Shown: positions 34,493 through 48,159, counted from the stretch's first letter. The stretch is DNA of 64,000 nucleotides from Microcebus murinus (GCF_040939455.1 NC_134108.1:12429501-12493500), one strand, 5' to 3'. The notes: generated by a model from the letters alone, not told the origin. Made by a program: numbers and translations.

Positions 34493-36453
34493 CAGGTGCC
34501 TAAAGCCTGGGAAATGATGCCTCCAGATTTGCTCCTTTTGCTTAAGGTTGTTTTGGCTATTCAGGCTCTTTTCTGGTTCTATAGTGTAGAATTCTTTTTT
34601 CTACATCTTCATAAATGACGCTGGTATTTTGATGAGGATTGCATTGAATCAGTAAATCACTTTTGGTTATATGCATATTTTAACAATGTTTTTTCTGCCA
34701 ATCTATAAGCATGGTATGTTTTTCAATTTGTTTACATCATCTGCAATTTCCTTTCTCAGCAATTCATAGTTCTCTTTGTAGAGATCTTTCCCCTCCTTGG
34801 TATATATTCCTAGGTATTTTATTTTCTTTGTAGCTATTGTGAAAGGTATTGGGTATTTGATTTGATTTTCCACTTGACTGTTGTTGCTGTATAGGAATGC
34901 TACTAATTTGTATACATTGATTTTATAACCTGAGACTTTGATGAATTTATCAGATCCAGGAGTCTCTTGGTGGCATCTTTGGGGTTTTCTAAATATAAGA
35001 CCATATCATCAGCAAAGAACTATAATTTGACCTCCTCTTTCCCCATGTTAATACCCTTAATTTCATTCTCTTGTCTGATTGCTCTAGCTAGAACTTCCAG
35101 CACTATGTTGAATAGGAGTGGTGAGAGTGAACATCCTTTTCTTGTGTGAGTTCTAAGTGGGAATGCTTTCTTTCAACTTTTCCTCATTCAGCATGATGTT
35201 GGCTGTGGATTTGTAATATATGGTTTGTATAATTTTGAGATATGTTCCATCTATACCTATTTATTTAAGACTTTTTATCATAAAAGGGTGCTAAATTTAG
35301 TCAAATGCTTTTTCTGAATCTATTGAAATGATTGTAAGATCTTTATTTTTGCTTGTCCTTGTTTATGTGGTGAATCACATTTATGAATTTACATACATTG
35401 AACCATCCTTGCATCTATTCTATAAGGCTATAGTAACCAAAACAGCATGGTACAAGCACAAAAAAAGAGACATAGACCAATGGAACACAACAGAGAACCC
35501 AGATATAAAACCATCTACATATTGACATCTGATCTTTGACAAAGCAGACAACAATATACACTGGGGAAAAGAATTGCTATTCAATACACGGTGCTGGGAA
35601 AATTGGATAGCCATGTGTAGAAGTTGGAAATAGGATCCAAATCTCTCACCACTCATGACAATTAATTCAAGATGGATAACAGATTTAAACCTAAGGCATG
35701 AAACCGTACAAATTCTAGAAGAAAATGGTGAAAAAATTATTCTAGATATTGGCCTGGGCAAAGAATTTATTAACAAGACCCCAAAGGCAATCACAGCAAG
35801 AACAAAAATTAATAAATGGGACTCGATTAAACACTTACACGTTGGTGGTGGGACTGCAAACCAGTGCAACCTCTATGGAAAATAGTATGGAGATTCTTCA
35901 AAGAACTAAAAGTCAACCTACCATTTGATCCAGCAATCCCACTAATGGGTATTTACATAAAGGAAAAAAAGTCATTGTATCCAAAAGACGCTTGTACTCC
36001 AATGTTTTTTTTCAGCACAATTCACAATCATAAAGATGTGGAATCAATCCAAGTGCCCATCAATACATGAGTGGATTAATAAAATGTGGTATATGTATAC
36101 CATGGAGTAGTACTCAGACATAGTAGTACTCACCTTTTGAAACAATCTGGATGGACCTGGAGACCATTCTCCTAAGTGAAGTATCACAAGAATGGAAAAA
36201 CACCACATGTGCTCACTATTAAATTGAAACTAACTGATCAGCACTCCTGTGCACAGATGGAAGTAAAACTCAGCAAAAATCAAGCAGGTGGGAAAGGGAA
36301 GGTGGGAAGGGGTGAAATCATACCTAACAGGTACAATGTACACTATTTGGGTGATGGGCCCACTTATAACTTTGACTCCAGCTGTACAAAAGCAATCTAT
36401 GTGACCAAAACATTTGTATCCCTTATTATAAAATAAAATAATAAATAAATTGA
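34485..36453 (+). mobile_element. L1 with 5' inversion inserted in the hAT element
   Basis: Two L1 ORF2 pieces in opposite orientation form one insertion. At 34505-35419 the ORF2 RT region is on the minus strand ('catcatcagcaaagaactat' at about 35005). At 35420-36445 the late ORF2 and 3' UTR are on the plus strand ('aaggctatagtaaccaaaac'), ending in an A-rich AAATAAAATAATAAATAAAT tail. The inner ends are nearly contiguous in L1 coordinates, the signature of twin priming. The flanking duplication TAAATTGA is at 34485-34492 and 36446-36453. An internal deletion lies near 35840. Frames of 149 codons (35420-35869 minus) and others are shadows. Confidence 0.88.
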
Positions 36454-38649
36454 TGGCCGCTATGGTCATGATTTAGTTCTAACTTCCCCCCACCTGACTG
36501 GTGCCACTATTGCATGAGGCTAGTTGGTGAGAGTTTATAGGGGTTGAGTATGCCAGTCTATTATCAGCTTTTGACAAGGGGCACTGTGTTTCTCTTTGAA
36601 GTGGAATTTGTCAATAGTTTCACAGCTCAACAGTATTTCTTAATCCTGTCTGGTTAACAGCCCATCATGTCAGAGAAGACCAAGAGGACGCTGAAGGAAG
36701 AAAACAGATCATTTTAAATGAGCATTGGGGACTGAACATTATCGTGTTTCTGCTAAAGATAAAATGGTTTGCTTGCTTTGTGTTGCTGCAATATTAAATA
36801 AATTCAGTGCACATCAGCATTGTAACACTCATAAGGACCACAAATATTTTGAATTAGAGGGAGAGACATAAAAGGCTGTATTGCAGAAATTAAAGGATGA
36901 AAAGCAACAGCAAAGACATTGAGCAGCAGTGAGACCTGGAAATAATGCCACTGAAGCAATTTATAAAGTAGCTTATACACTCAGAGAAAAAGGGAAACCA
37001 TTCAGTGATGCAGAAATTGTGAACGAATGCATTGCCAAAATTGTAGGATGCTTAGATCCCAATAATGTTTCTACATACAAACAGCTGCCTCTTTCAGTGA
37101 GAACCATAACTGATCAGCAGCATGAATTAGCCTTCAACTTAACAGAACAACCTCATGTAATTCTTCAAAAGGAAAATATATATTATTCAATCATTTTGGA
37201 TGAATCAACTTATAATATTGACTCAGCACAGGTTTTATACTTCATTTGGGTCATAACAGAAGATTTTCTTTGCTATGAAGAGTTACTTGCTTTGGGTACT
37301 CTTGCAAACAGAACATAAGGAATAGATATCTTCAACAATTTTCAAGGTAAATATCATGAAGTTGGACTGAATTTGGTAAATTTAGTGAGTGTACATACAG
37401 ATGGTACACCTTCCATGATAGAAAAACATGAAAGGTTTATGGGACAGATAAAAATAATATTAGTAGATCTGGATGCTCTCATTTCTTTTCATTGTATCTT
37501 GCAATCAGCAAAATCTCTGTGCTAAAGTAACTATTTTAAGTGACACTCTGCAACAAGTTATAAGTATTGTTATCTGTACTTGTACAAATGCAACACGGCA
37601 TCATCAGTTTCATAACATGCTAAAATTGAATGATGAGGCATCCAGTGTGGATTTGCCATATCATTCTAAAGTGTGTTGGCTATCACAAGGACAGGTGTTA
37701 GCCAAAATTTTATCTCTGTGAGAACAGACAGTTAAATTTTATGAAGAAAAGAATCAGCAATATGAATTATTGAAAAAAGATTTCTATAGGAATGCAGCAT
37801 TTCTGTGTGATATCATGTCAAATCAAAATGACTTGAATATTCCTTTGCAAGGTAGAACTAAGTCTCTATATAAAATGTGGCAAAAAATCCAAGCATTCTG
37901 AAAAAAGCTATCTTTTTTCAAAATACTTCTTCTTTAAAAGGAAGTTTTAGGTGGGTATTTTCCCCAGTTAGCAAAGGTCATTGTTGAACAGGATGATCTT
38001 TGTGACTCGTTTGAAGAATATGCAGCTGTTACAGATCTATTAATTAGAGAATATAATGAATAGTTCACTGACTTTGAGAATCATGATACCACACTCAAAT
38101 TAGCATTTCAGCCTCACCTAGTGGAGATCACCAGGCACCTAAAGAACTACTGATGGAATTGATTGAGCTCTCAGTAGATGACTTTTTAAAGTAATTGTTT
38201 GATGCTAAAAAAGGCTCAATTGAAATATGGAAAAATACAGTAGAATAACCATGCCTTCAGCAATATGTCCAAAAAATGATTTCTTGCTTTTCAAAGACTT
38301 ACTGCTGTGAATCTAAATTCTCCTACCTAACTCAAATCAAGATGCCCATAAAGTCACAGATGACTGATACCCATGTAAAGGATCAACTGAAACTGTGGAC
38401 TTCCATGCTGCAGCCAAATATTCAAATGCTTTGCAATAAAAAACAGACAACAACAAAGTCATTAAAAGGTTAGTTAACTTAAAAATTAACAAGTAGTTTT
38501 CATTTTTGAAATTATTAAATACATGGTAGTTAGATTTTTACAAAGTAAAACATTTTTAAGTATATCTAATTGAAGTTTCTTGTGTGACCTTATTTGATTA
38601 TAGCTAAATTAATGTGCCCTTCCAACATGAAAATGTTCCTCACCCCCTT
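36454..38649 (+). mobile_element. hAT (Charlie-type) element, main part
   Basis: Continues the element started at 34268 after the L1. It carries the transposase relic and a 3' terminus 'catgaaaatgttcctcaccc', whose reverse complement aligns with the 5' inverted repeat (about 10 of 14). Without the L1 the element is about 2.4 kb, near the size of autonomous Charlie elements. It is old: frame-disrupting mutations occur throughout. Confidence 0.82.
36667..38473 (+). pseudogene. hAT transposase pseudogene (Charlie/ZBED-like)
   Basis: From the ATG at 36667 (MSEKTKRTLKEENRSF) the protein has a BED-like zinc finger near 36767-36850 (VCLLC, then HCNTH). Next comes the conserved hAT stretch with LREKGKPFSDAEIVNECIAK, in an uninterrupted 129-codon frame at 36929-37318. 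DESTYN (about 37200) lies in the RNase-H-like core. A second readable block is at 37473-37721. The C-terminal hAT dimerisation domain is in the 38276-38473 frame (CCESKFSYLTQIK, then SQMTDTHVKDQLKLW). Several stops and frameshifts make it non-functional. Host genes derived from such transposases exist (ZBED, GTF2IRD2 types), but nothing suggests domestication here. Confidence 0.85.
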
Positions 38650-38657
38650 ATTTAGTC

Positions 38658-39550
38658 CATAAACACATTTTTAACAGAAAGAATCAAGAAACATAAAATG
38701 TATCATTAATAATTAGTGATGAATTTTTGTTTGTTTGTATTTTGTCCTTATAGTTAACTGGTTTAAAACACAGGGTGGGCAGTGTGCAATTTGATCAGAG
38801 ATATAACTGAATCTTGTAATAAACTAGAACATTATTAATAAAGACCTCTTATACTGTGAATTTAATGATGTAGAAAAATAATATGTGCTGATTCAAATGC
38901 AGGTAGAATCCAAATACTGGAACCTCTGTGTAAGAGGTGCTGTTGAAACTTATTTCAGTCAGATGGTGGAGGACAGACCAACACATAGACTATTTACTTA
39001 AATTTGACACTTTCCGATGTCATGATCACTGCATTACAAGATAAGTTCTTCCCTAGTTGTGAAATAATTGTTAATTTTTCCTTAGGGAAAAATTGTCCAT
39101 AAAATGCTCACATTACCAGAGAAAAAGGGTTAAAACTGAAGCTTTCAGTCTTCTGAAAGTTTCAAGCAGTGAGAAGAATTAGTACATTTGCCCTCCATAA
39201 ATAGATTCAAACTCTAGTCCATTAATCAATTTTGTTGTAAAATATAGTTTAAATATAATCACTGTGGATGGTTTTTTCAGGCAAAGACAGGAAAAATGGG
39301 CAAAGTTACTAAAAATTCAAACAAGTTAACAGTTTGAAGTATTTTAATTTATTCTATTTTAATTAATTTCAGTGAATATATTTTCTTCTTTTTCCCATTT
39401 TTCAAAATTCATCCTTTTTTCTACTTTATAGGGAAACATTTTCTTAAAGATCTTATTTTTCCCTTCTTTAAATTTGCGGGGCATTGTTACTTAGAATTCG
39501 CTTTGTAGAACTAATTTTTAATTAAAATTTGGTCTTAAGCATAAAAACAT
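38658..39550. other. Unassigned AT-rich DNA
   Basis: AT-rich with no frame over 60 codons, no RNA gene and no assigned repeat. Confidence 0.4.
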
Positions 39551-39559
39551 CATCCAGAT

Positions 39560-40190
39560 GGTCCTTATGTGTTCTTTGATTCCTTAAGTGCCTCCTTTAT
39601 TCTTTACTTTTATAAAATCTTTGTTGTATTACATTATCTTATTTTCAGTCTGCAGTCTTATTAGCATTCATTATAATCACCTGGAGAAATCACCAAGATA
39701 AATCATCCCTTATTTCTTCGGTTGCTTCGGCAATTTCCTGCATCCTCTCACAGAATTTTTACAGAACAATAGAGCTTATAGAAAGACAATTTTTCTATTG
39801 TGAATTCTCATTATATCTGAAGTACTGTGAACCTAATATTTTTAAAGAGTTTTTGGATTTCAAAGTACATGAAGAAATGCCTTTTGGCATTTTATTATTG
39901 GCAGTCTCACAGCACATAATTCTAAGATCATCTGAATGACCTGAAAGTGAGAGAGGACATTTTGGACATAAAGTACAAGATGGAGAAATAAAAAAGCAAT
40001 TCTTGAAACATGAAGCACAATTAATAGCATGTATCTTAGAGATAGCACTGATTTGATCCTCTTCAAAGAACTGAAGACATTCTCTTGATTCAGTTGATAG
40101 TTTTCCAAATTACGATTTTGTTACGTAACTTATTGATGTTCGAAAAAGTACTTGGGGATGATATTCAGCCTAATGGAACAAACTTTCTTT
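39560..40190 (-). pseudogene. Unrecognised coding-like relic (processed-pseudogene candidate)
   Basis: On the minus strand one frame reads protein-like for roughly 200 codons with only scattered stops. It starts near 40175 with EYHPQVLFRTSISYVTKS, followed by a stop, then a Cys-rich stretch near 39985 (NCASCFKNC, then CTLCPKCPLS), GSQYFRYNENSQ near 39830, and a helical, charged stretch MQEIAEATEEIRDDLSW near 39720. The 82-codon frame at 39860-40108 is a different frame of the same DNA. I do not recognise the protein and see no poly(A) tail or introns. It could be a dead retrocopy, an old repeat, or chance. Confidence 0.35.
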
Positions 40191-41158
40191 CTTCAGATTT
40201 TATTTTAGTTACACCTCATTAGAGAAGCTATAATCAGAGACTAGATTAAGTTTAAAATGGCCAAAAATTTGAATTAGAATATTATGTCTTTATAAAACCA
40301 AGTAAGTTTACCTGTCCCAGGATGCAGATCTCAAATCTGGGTATGGACTTTAAGGAGAAATAAAATAAGTTCAGTGTGAGTATACAAAGCATGATGATGA
40401 AGAAATTATGACTAGTAAGAAGGAAGTCATCAAAAGGGTTAGGTATTGTAGAAAAATTTCTGAAATGAAAACTGAATTTTAAAATTATACTATCAAACTA
40501 CTGGCATCAACTATTACAGACATAGTAATAGCAATGTATGCAATTTAATACATTATCTGTTCATGATGCTTTCTCAGTGGCCTTGTGAAAGAACCACTTT
40601 CAAATGACATTTCTTGATTCTAATCCAAGTGGCTGTGAGTTCTGAACTAATTTTTTATCCAATTAACTCAATAGCAAATGAAGACAAAATTAACTTTCAG
40701 AACCGTAAACATGGAGCACTGGCACACAGCCAGTGAATCACAAAAGTAATTGGGCAAAACTGTACAAAGTTAATAATCATGAACATCATGTTTAAACATT
40801 TTTGTGGCTTTATATTTGTATTTTGGTTGGTTTTTTTTTTTTTGAAAAAATTTTCTTTTATTATTTTTCTTATTACAAAAGCATTGCATGTCTATTGCAG
40901 AAAAATTAAACAATATAAAAAATGAGTAAATAAAATACTACTCAGCTAACAACAACTTATCAACATCTGATTTGTATTCTTTCAGACCTTTTTCTACATA
41001 AGTATATATATACATTTAAGTAAATACATATCTGTGAGTTTGTGTTTTATAAAATGGAATTATATCATTTATTCTGACTTACCATTTCATTGTTTTGCTT
41101 AACAATATATTTGAATGTTTTTGCACAACAATAGTAATAGAAATATCATTTCTTCCTT
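40191..41158. other. Unassigned DNA; old interspersed repeat likely at 40850-41110
   Basis: The segment 40850-41110 ('gcattgcatgtctattgcag', 'gcttaacaatatatttgaat') has the feel of a widespread old mammalian repeat, but I cannot name it. The rest is featureless. Confidence 0.4.
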
Positions 41159-42785
<1,627 letters not shown>

Positions 42786-43800
42786 AAATTTTCTTTTAGT
42801 TGGAGACCATTCCTGGAAGCTAGTGTGATCCTTTGGGGGTGTTGCAACAATCTGCTTTTTTATATTGCCAGAGTTATTATGCTGGTTCCTTATCATCTGG
42901 AAACTCTTCGTTCAGCTGAAAATAGATAGCTTCGTGGTTCATCTGTTCTCGTCTGCCAGGAACTGTGCTGCTCAGGGTAGTGAGGGAGAGGTATGCTGGC
43001 TTTCAGCTCATGCAGATAGGTACCCACTGTGGTCTTGCTGGCAATTTGGGTTGGTTGGACCTCAGACTCCAGGGAGGTGCCAGCGATGGTGGACTAAGTT
43101 AGGTAACCCCCAGATTCCAGGCCCCTGGATGGTGTGCTTGAGCCATGGTGGGAGCAGCCTGAGACTGAGCTGGCAAACTTGCTCAGAAGCCTCTCTGGGT
43201 TCAGACGCTGGCTGTGACAGTATGGAGTAGGGTGCTCTCCTGCTCCAGAAGAATGCTCAGGCAGGATAAGGGTGGATACACTGTGAGCTTTTGATAAGAG
43301 GGATAAGAGAGCTGGAGGCTCCTCTTGATGAAATTAGCACAGGGGGCAGCTGTGGGGACACATAAGCCACCCGTGCCTTCCTCTTTTGGTGATAACAGTT
43401 GTGTCTATCTTTCAGGGTCACAAAAGTGCCCAGATTTCCAGCTCCCACCCTGGCCCTGGCATCCAGTAACAGGGAGACTGCTAGACTGTGAATTCTCTAG
43501 CTAGATAGAGTACCCCAGCATATGCACAGGCAACACAGCACCTGTGTCTCAATTCTGGTCCATGGTGAGGGGGAGCAACCCTACATGGGCTTGCAGCCTG
43601 GTGCTCTGTTCTCAACAAGCACTTACTTCATCAACAACAGCAGTGCCTAGATTTATCAGTGCAGAAGGGCTCTCTGATAGATTGGGAGCTGGAAGACAAC
43701 CACAGGTGTGAGGGGAGAAGAAGTAATCACTCCCACCTACCCTTTCAGTCAGGCTCTAAATCCCTCAGGGGCTAGTATCTGCCAAAATTAATCTTGTACA
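42786..43800 (-). mobile_element. L1 5' UTR, minus strand (GC-rich)
   Basis: A GC-rich 1-kb block follows the ORF1 antisense part directly, as expected for the 5' UTR of the same minus-strand L1. It contains CT/GT-rich phrases such as 'gcctctctgggttcagacgc' at about 43188. It gives the 121-codon plus frame at 42865-43230 and a minus frame at 43257-43448 through low stop density, not coding. This is the largest GC-richer island in the window and could be mistaken for a gene start. Confidence 0.55.
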
Positions 43801-46800
43801 AATCAACTCAAAGTAATCACTGCTACATTTTTAAAATATTATGTTCAGGTTTCTAGTGTTCTGCTTCTTTAAAAAAAATGTTAATTTCAGTAAAATACAT
43901 ATAGATTATTTAGCTTTTTTGTAGTTTTTTACCAATAATGATGACATGCTTTAACTAGAGTTGATCTATAACACTCATTTCCTGCAATAATTAAATAACA
44001 GGTCCATTTTTAGATAAGTTCCATCTTTAGTGTGTGATGAATGAATTAAACATCTTACAAATAGTGGGCTCTTCCTTGTGTTAGTGGAGATGCACATCCA
44101 TTTCATTCACTTTGTATAAGGTGAAAGAATGTATTCAGAAACAAGGCAGGAGATTCAAGGGCAGAGAAATCCTGGTAACAAAAGTGCTTTACTGCTGAAT
44201 TCAAATCTATTATATTACCAGAGCTTAAATAAAATTTGGAAATATCAGATTATATTTGTAGATGTAACATGCTGTAGAATGAGTCATATGAGAAGCAAAA
44301 CAAGGATCAGACAAAGGATGGAGGTTATCATTAGATTTCAAATGTTATGATTCTTAAGTCATAGTAGAAAGACATCACAGTTTTCCTTAATACATTTTTT
44401 GAAAACAAATTTGTTCCGATGTGACCAATATATTAGAGAACAATTTGAGCATAACTCAAATTTCAAGTTTGCTTATGCATATTTTCATCTGTGAGAAACA
44501 CTAGATGTACTAAAAAACTGTACCCACCTGAACCCAGTAGGGATAGAAACACATACAACACACATATGTATTAATACACACCTCGAACATTCACCAGCTA
44601 TCTCGGTTCATTGTGTATATTTTGAGTTACACCAATCCACATCTGGTGTTGGGAATTTCCATCTGATTTTGGATAACCCTCATCTGTCACTTCACAGAAA
44701 TTCATAAGCAGTTAATCTTTGAACATCCACTTTCAGTCTTTTTCTGTGCAAAAAAAAAGTTATATTTACTATAGTAGTTAAGTATAATTTAATATGTAAA
44801 ATTGTGCAACAGTTTTTATTAGTTTCCTTGTTTAGTTTTTAAATATATCAAAAAATTTTTAGTGTTACGCTCTCAACATTATTTTTCCTTATATTCCTTA
44901 AAGTTTTATTGTTGATGTCATATAGGATGGAAATCTTTAGGAATGCCTGTCATGTTATAACAAAATGGATTGTATTTTATGCTAGGAATATCAATTCACA
45001 TAAGAAAACATTTTTCTTATTTGTTAAATCTTAGAAGATATTAAAAATAAATTTTAAACTGAATAAAATTGAAGATATAGATTAATATGTGAAAACTTTC
45101 ATTTATTAAATTTAGAAAATTATTAAAATAAATTTTGGACAAAAGCAATTAGAAAAAATCTCACTAGATAATTCATTTTAATTTTATTTTTGGAATATTT
45201 AATAAATAATATGGAAAATGACTGCATTTAGAGTGAACAATTATATAAGCTCATTAACATCATGTGAATGATCATACCTATATTACTACTATGAACATTT
45301 ACCTTAATATCTGAGTGCTGTATAGAATTTTTTTAATGCCGATCTTAAAATAAAAAAAATAAATAAATAAATTAGTATGCTTAAACAGGGATAAATTCCA
45401 TGCCATTTTACTCTGCTGGTAAAACATTTGTAGAGTGACAGAAAATGTTGAAGAAGGAAAGAGAATAGAAGGTAAATTGAACCTGAAAGCTTCCAGCAAT
45501 TTCTAAAATTTGTTGATTTGAACTTATTTAATACTGATATTTCTAAAATATGTTTTGCAGAATTTTACAAATGGCATTGTTTTCATTATTCATCAAGAAA
45601 AGAGTTAATGTTGAACAAGTTAATAGTTTTTAAGTCCCAAAGCATGTTTTAACACCTCATCATTTTTCTTTATGCAAGGACTTCAAGTTTAATAGGCAAC
45701 TTTTATTAGGAAGTTCAGATTCCCTAATTTCTACTTATTCTATTTTTTAGTTTTTCTACTTTTAAGGGTATACTCTCTACCTTACTTACTGATGTTAAAT
45801 TGCTAAAAAATATATCATACATAATACTGTCAACCTTAAATGTTAAATATTGAAAAATATTGTTGATAGCCATCATCTAAAGACTATGAAGAATACAACT
45901 ATAGTCAAATAGCATTGGATTTATTGACTCAATGTAATGAGAGAGACAACGTAATGTGGAGAACTGTGTGGTAGCTTAGTAACAGGGTGTTATCAGGGGT
46001 GTGCTATAGGATTTGAGCTTGTTAGGTGATTTGGGGAAAATTCAAAGACTAATGGTTTTTCTTGGGATTGAATAATATTAAAAGTGGAAGCAGTTCTATG
46101 ATTATCTTCAAATTTTTATCTAGGAGGCTGGAAGTCTAAATTGGAACTAAACACTAAATGGTAAAGAAATAGCAGTTATTCACACTAGCTAAGTGAGGGG
46201 CAAGTTTGATCAGTTTTGTGGTTGGTACATTGCAATCTTATCTGGTGTGGGTGTTCTGTGAAATAGCTTATGATCAACAGAACACTGTAAGTCTAGTTTT
46301 TAGTGCAAGGCCAGCTCACATGTGCTAGGTTTCAGGGAATGATTTTTTGCTTTCCTAATATAGTAACTCTCCCCCATGATGTAATGATTAACTTTTGCTT
46401 TATATATTTCATATATGATGTTATTTTCTTGCCTATTTTAACTTTTCAGCAGATTGCTGCTTTCATTATTTCAGGTCCATCTTTCAATAATTATGCATTT
46501 TGCATACTATAATATCTGAGAGGAATATCATATTTTTTTGTTTACTATTTTCTGGGTATAACAATTGTTATGATTTTTCTCATTCCTTTATTCTTTTATT
46601 TTCAACATTTATTATTTTTAAAACATGTCTTCTATAATCGCCATAGAACTGGATTCTAATATATTTTTCTCTCCACCTCCACTTTTCTCCTCTCTGTCTT
46701 TCTCTCAGTAAATTATATAATTATAGTAACATTTACTGTGATTAATGATATCTTTGCATTTTTCTATCATCTCATTTATATTTTTAATTACTATGCTAGT
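43801..46800. other. Unassigned AT-rich DNA without a gene
   Basis: Three kilobases in which I find no gene, RNA or clear repeat. Short frames at 44129-44350, 45299-45499 (minus), 46303-46512 and 46745-46939 have no domain. An (AAAT)n-like run lies at 45346-45374. Confidence 0.45.
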
Positions 46801-46802
46801 AT

Positions 46803-46873
46803 TAGCTATCTATTGTTATATAACAAACTATCACAAATTTAGTAGTGTAAAACAATACATATTTATTATCTCC
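46803..46873 (-). mobile_element. Old MLT1-type LTR, minus strand, left part
   Basis: 'attgttatataacaaactat' and 'gtagtgtaaaacaatacata' are the minus-strand end of an old MLT1 LTR (reverse of '...gttgttttaagccac...'). It breaks off at 46873, where another LTR has inserted, and resumes at 47249. Confidence 0.65.
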
Positions 46874-47248
46874 TGCTATGATATGAATGTTTATATCCCC
46901 CTAAATTCATATGTTAAAACATTAAGCTGCAAGTGCTAGTATTAGGAGGTGTGGGGCCTTTGGGCCTTTGGGTGTGGGGCCTTTGGAGATTAGTAAATAA
47001 GGGTGGAGCCCTCAAGAGTGGAATTAATACCCTGTAAAAGAGACCTCAGAAGGTAGCTAACCCCTTCAACTATGTAAGGACACAGCAAGAAGGCACTGCC
47101 TATGAGAAGCAAGTCCTCACCATACACCAAATCTACTGGTGGCCTTGATCTTAGACTTTCCAGTTCTAGACCTGGGGGAAATAAATTATGTTATTTATTA
47201 GTTAACCAGTCTGTGGTATTTTGATAGCAGCCTGAATGGCCTAAGACA
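46874..47248 (+). mobile_element. MaLR LTR (MLT1-type), plus strand, nested
   Basis: A 375-bp LTR from TGCTATGATATGAATG to CCTAAGACA, with the usual MLT1 order: 'agtattaggaggtgtggggc', 'aggacacagcaagaaggcac', 'tggccttgatcttagacttt', 'gggggaaataaattatg'. A short duplication of 'gtggggcctttggg' occurs at 46951-46985. It sits within an older MLT1 LTR of opposite orientation. Confidence 0.82.
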
Positions 47249-47720
47249 CCTTACAATCAGAAAGTATGACATAAATTTAGACATATCTTAGCTGAATAAG
47301 TCCTCTGTTTCAGTACTTCTCACAAGAGTGAATCAAATTGCTGGCTGGAGCTGTGATCTCCTTTGAAGGCTTGGCTGGGGAAAGATTCACTTCCAAAGTT
47401 TTTGGTAGGGTTAATTTCTTCAGTGGCTATTGGATTGGAGGCCTCAGTACTTATTTGTCTGTTGATCAGTTCCTTGCCATGTAGATTTCTTCATAAGGCA
47501 GCTTGCAACATGACATCTTGCTTCATCAGAGTAAACATGAAAGAAGAGTGTTTGTGCATGAGAGACAGAGAGACAGAGAAGGAGAGACAGAGACAGATAC
47601 AGGAGAGGGAGAATGTGCAAGCAAGATAGAAGTTACAATCTTTTAATACCTAATTTTGAATGTACCATCCCCCATCACTTTTCATGTTAGAAACAAGCCA
47701 CTAAGTGTCAAATAATTGGC
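47249..47720 (-). mobile_element. Old MLT1-type LTR, minus strand, right part
   Basis: Continues the LTR broken at 46873: 'ctgaataagtcctctgtttc' at about 47294, 'gctggctggagctgtgatct' at about 47340, 'catgacatcttgcttcatca' at about 47507, a GAGA/GACAGA-rich patch 47560-47625, and 'gtaccatcccccatcacttt' at about 47662. The 88-codon frame 47363-47629 is not a gene. Confidence 0.65.
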
Positions 47721-47798
47721 TAATTAATAACAGCATTTTTAACTGAGTTGAATCTGGTTGACAATATTTAAAATTTTATGTTTAAAATTATTAATTAT

Positions 47799-48159
47799 TG
47801 CTTTGGACAGAATACTTGTGTTCCATCAAAATACATATGTTGAAACCTTAATCTCCAATGTGATGATATGACTTTGGGAGGCAATTAGGTCATGAGAGTA
47901 GAGCTCTCATGATGAGATTAGTGCCCTTGTAAGAAAAGACACAAGAGAGCTCAATTCTTCTCTGGTCTTTCTGCCATGTGAGGATACAACAGGAAGACTT
48001 CCATCTGAAAACTAGGAAGAGGGCCATCACCAGGAATAGAATCCACCTGCACCTTGATCTTGGACTTCCCAGCTTCCAGAACTGTGATAAATAAATATTT
48101 GTTGTTTAAACCACCTAGTGTGTGGTATTTTTGCTATAACAGCCCAAACTGATTAAGAT
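47799..48159 (+). mobile_element. MaLR solo LTR (MLT1-type), plus strand
   Basis: A 361-bp LTR starts TGCTTTGGACAG. In order it has 'atatgttgaaaccttaatct', 'gaggcaattaggtcatgaga', 'ctgccatgtgaggatacaac', 'cttgatcttggacttcccag' and 'agaactgtgataaataaata'. The polyadenylation signal AATAAA is near 48091. It has no internal sequence. Confidence 0.87.

Noticed and set aside
35420..35869. The longest open frame (149 codons, minus strand).
   Set aside because: It lies antisense to the plus-strand L1 ORF2 part; no domain, and L1 explains the DNA.
42865..43230. A 121-codon plus frame in GC-rich DNA as a possible gene.
   Set aside because: The region follows directly from minus-strand L1 ORF1 and is best read as the L1 5' UTR; the protein has no domain.
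47560..47625. GAGACAGA-rich patch as a CRISPR-like or minisatellite array.
   Set aside because: It is a short degenerate purine-rich patch at the place where minus-strand MLT1 LTRs normally have one; no regular spacer pattern.
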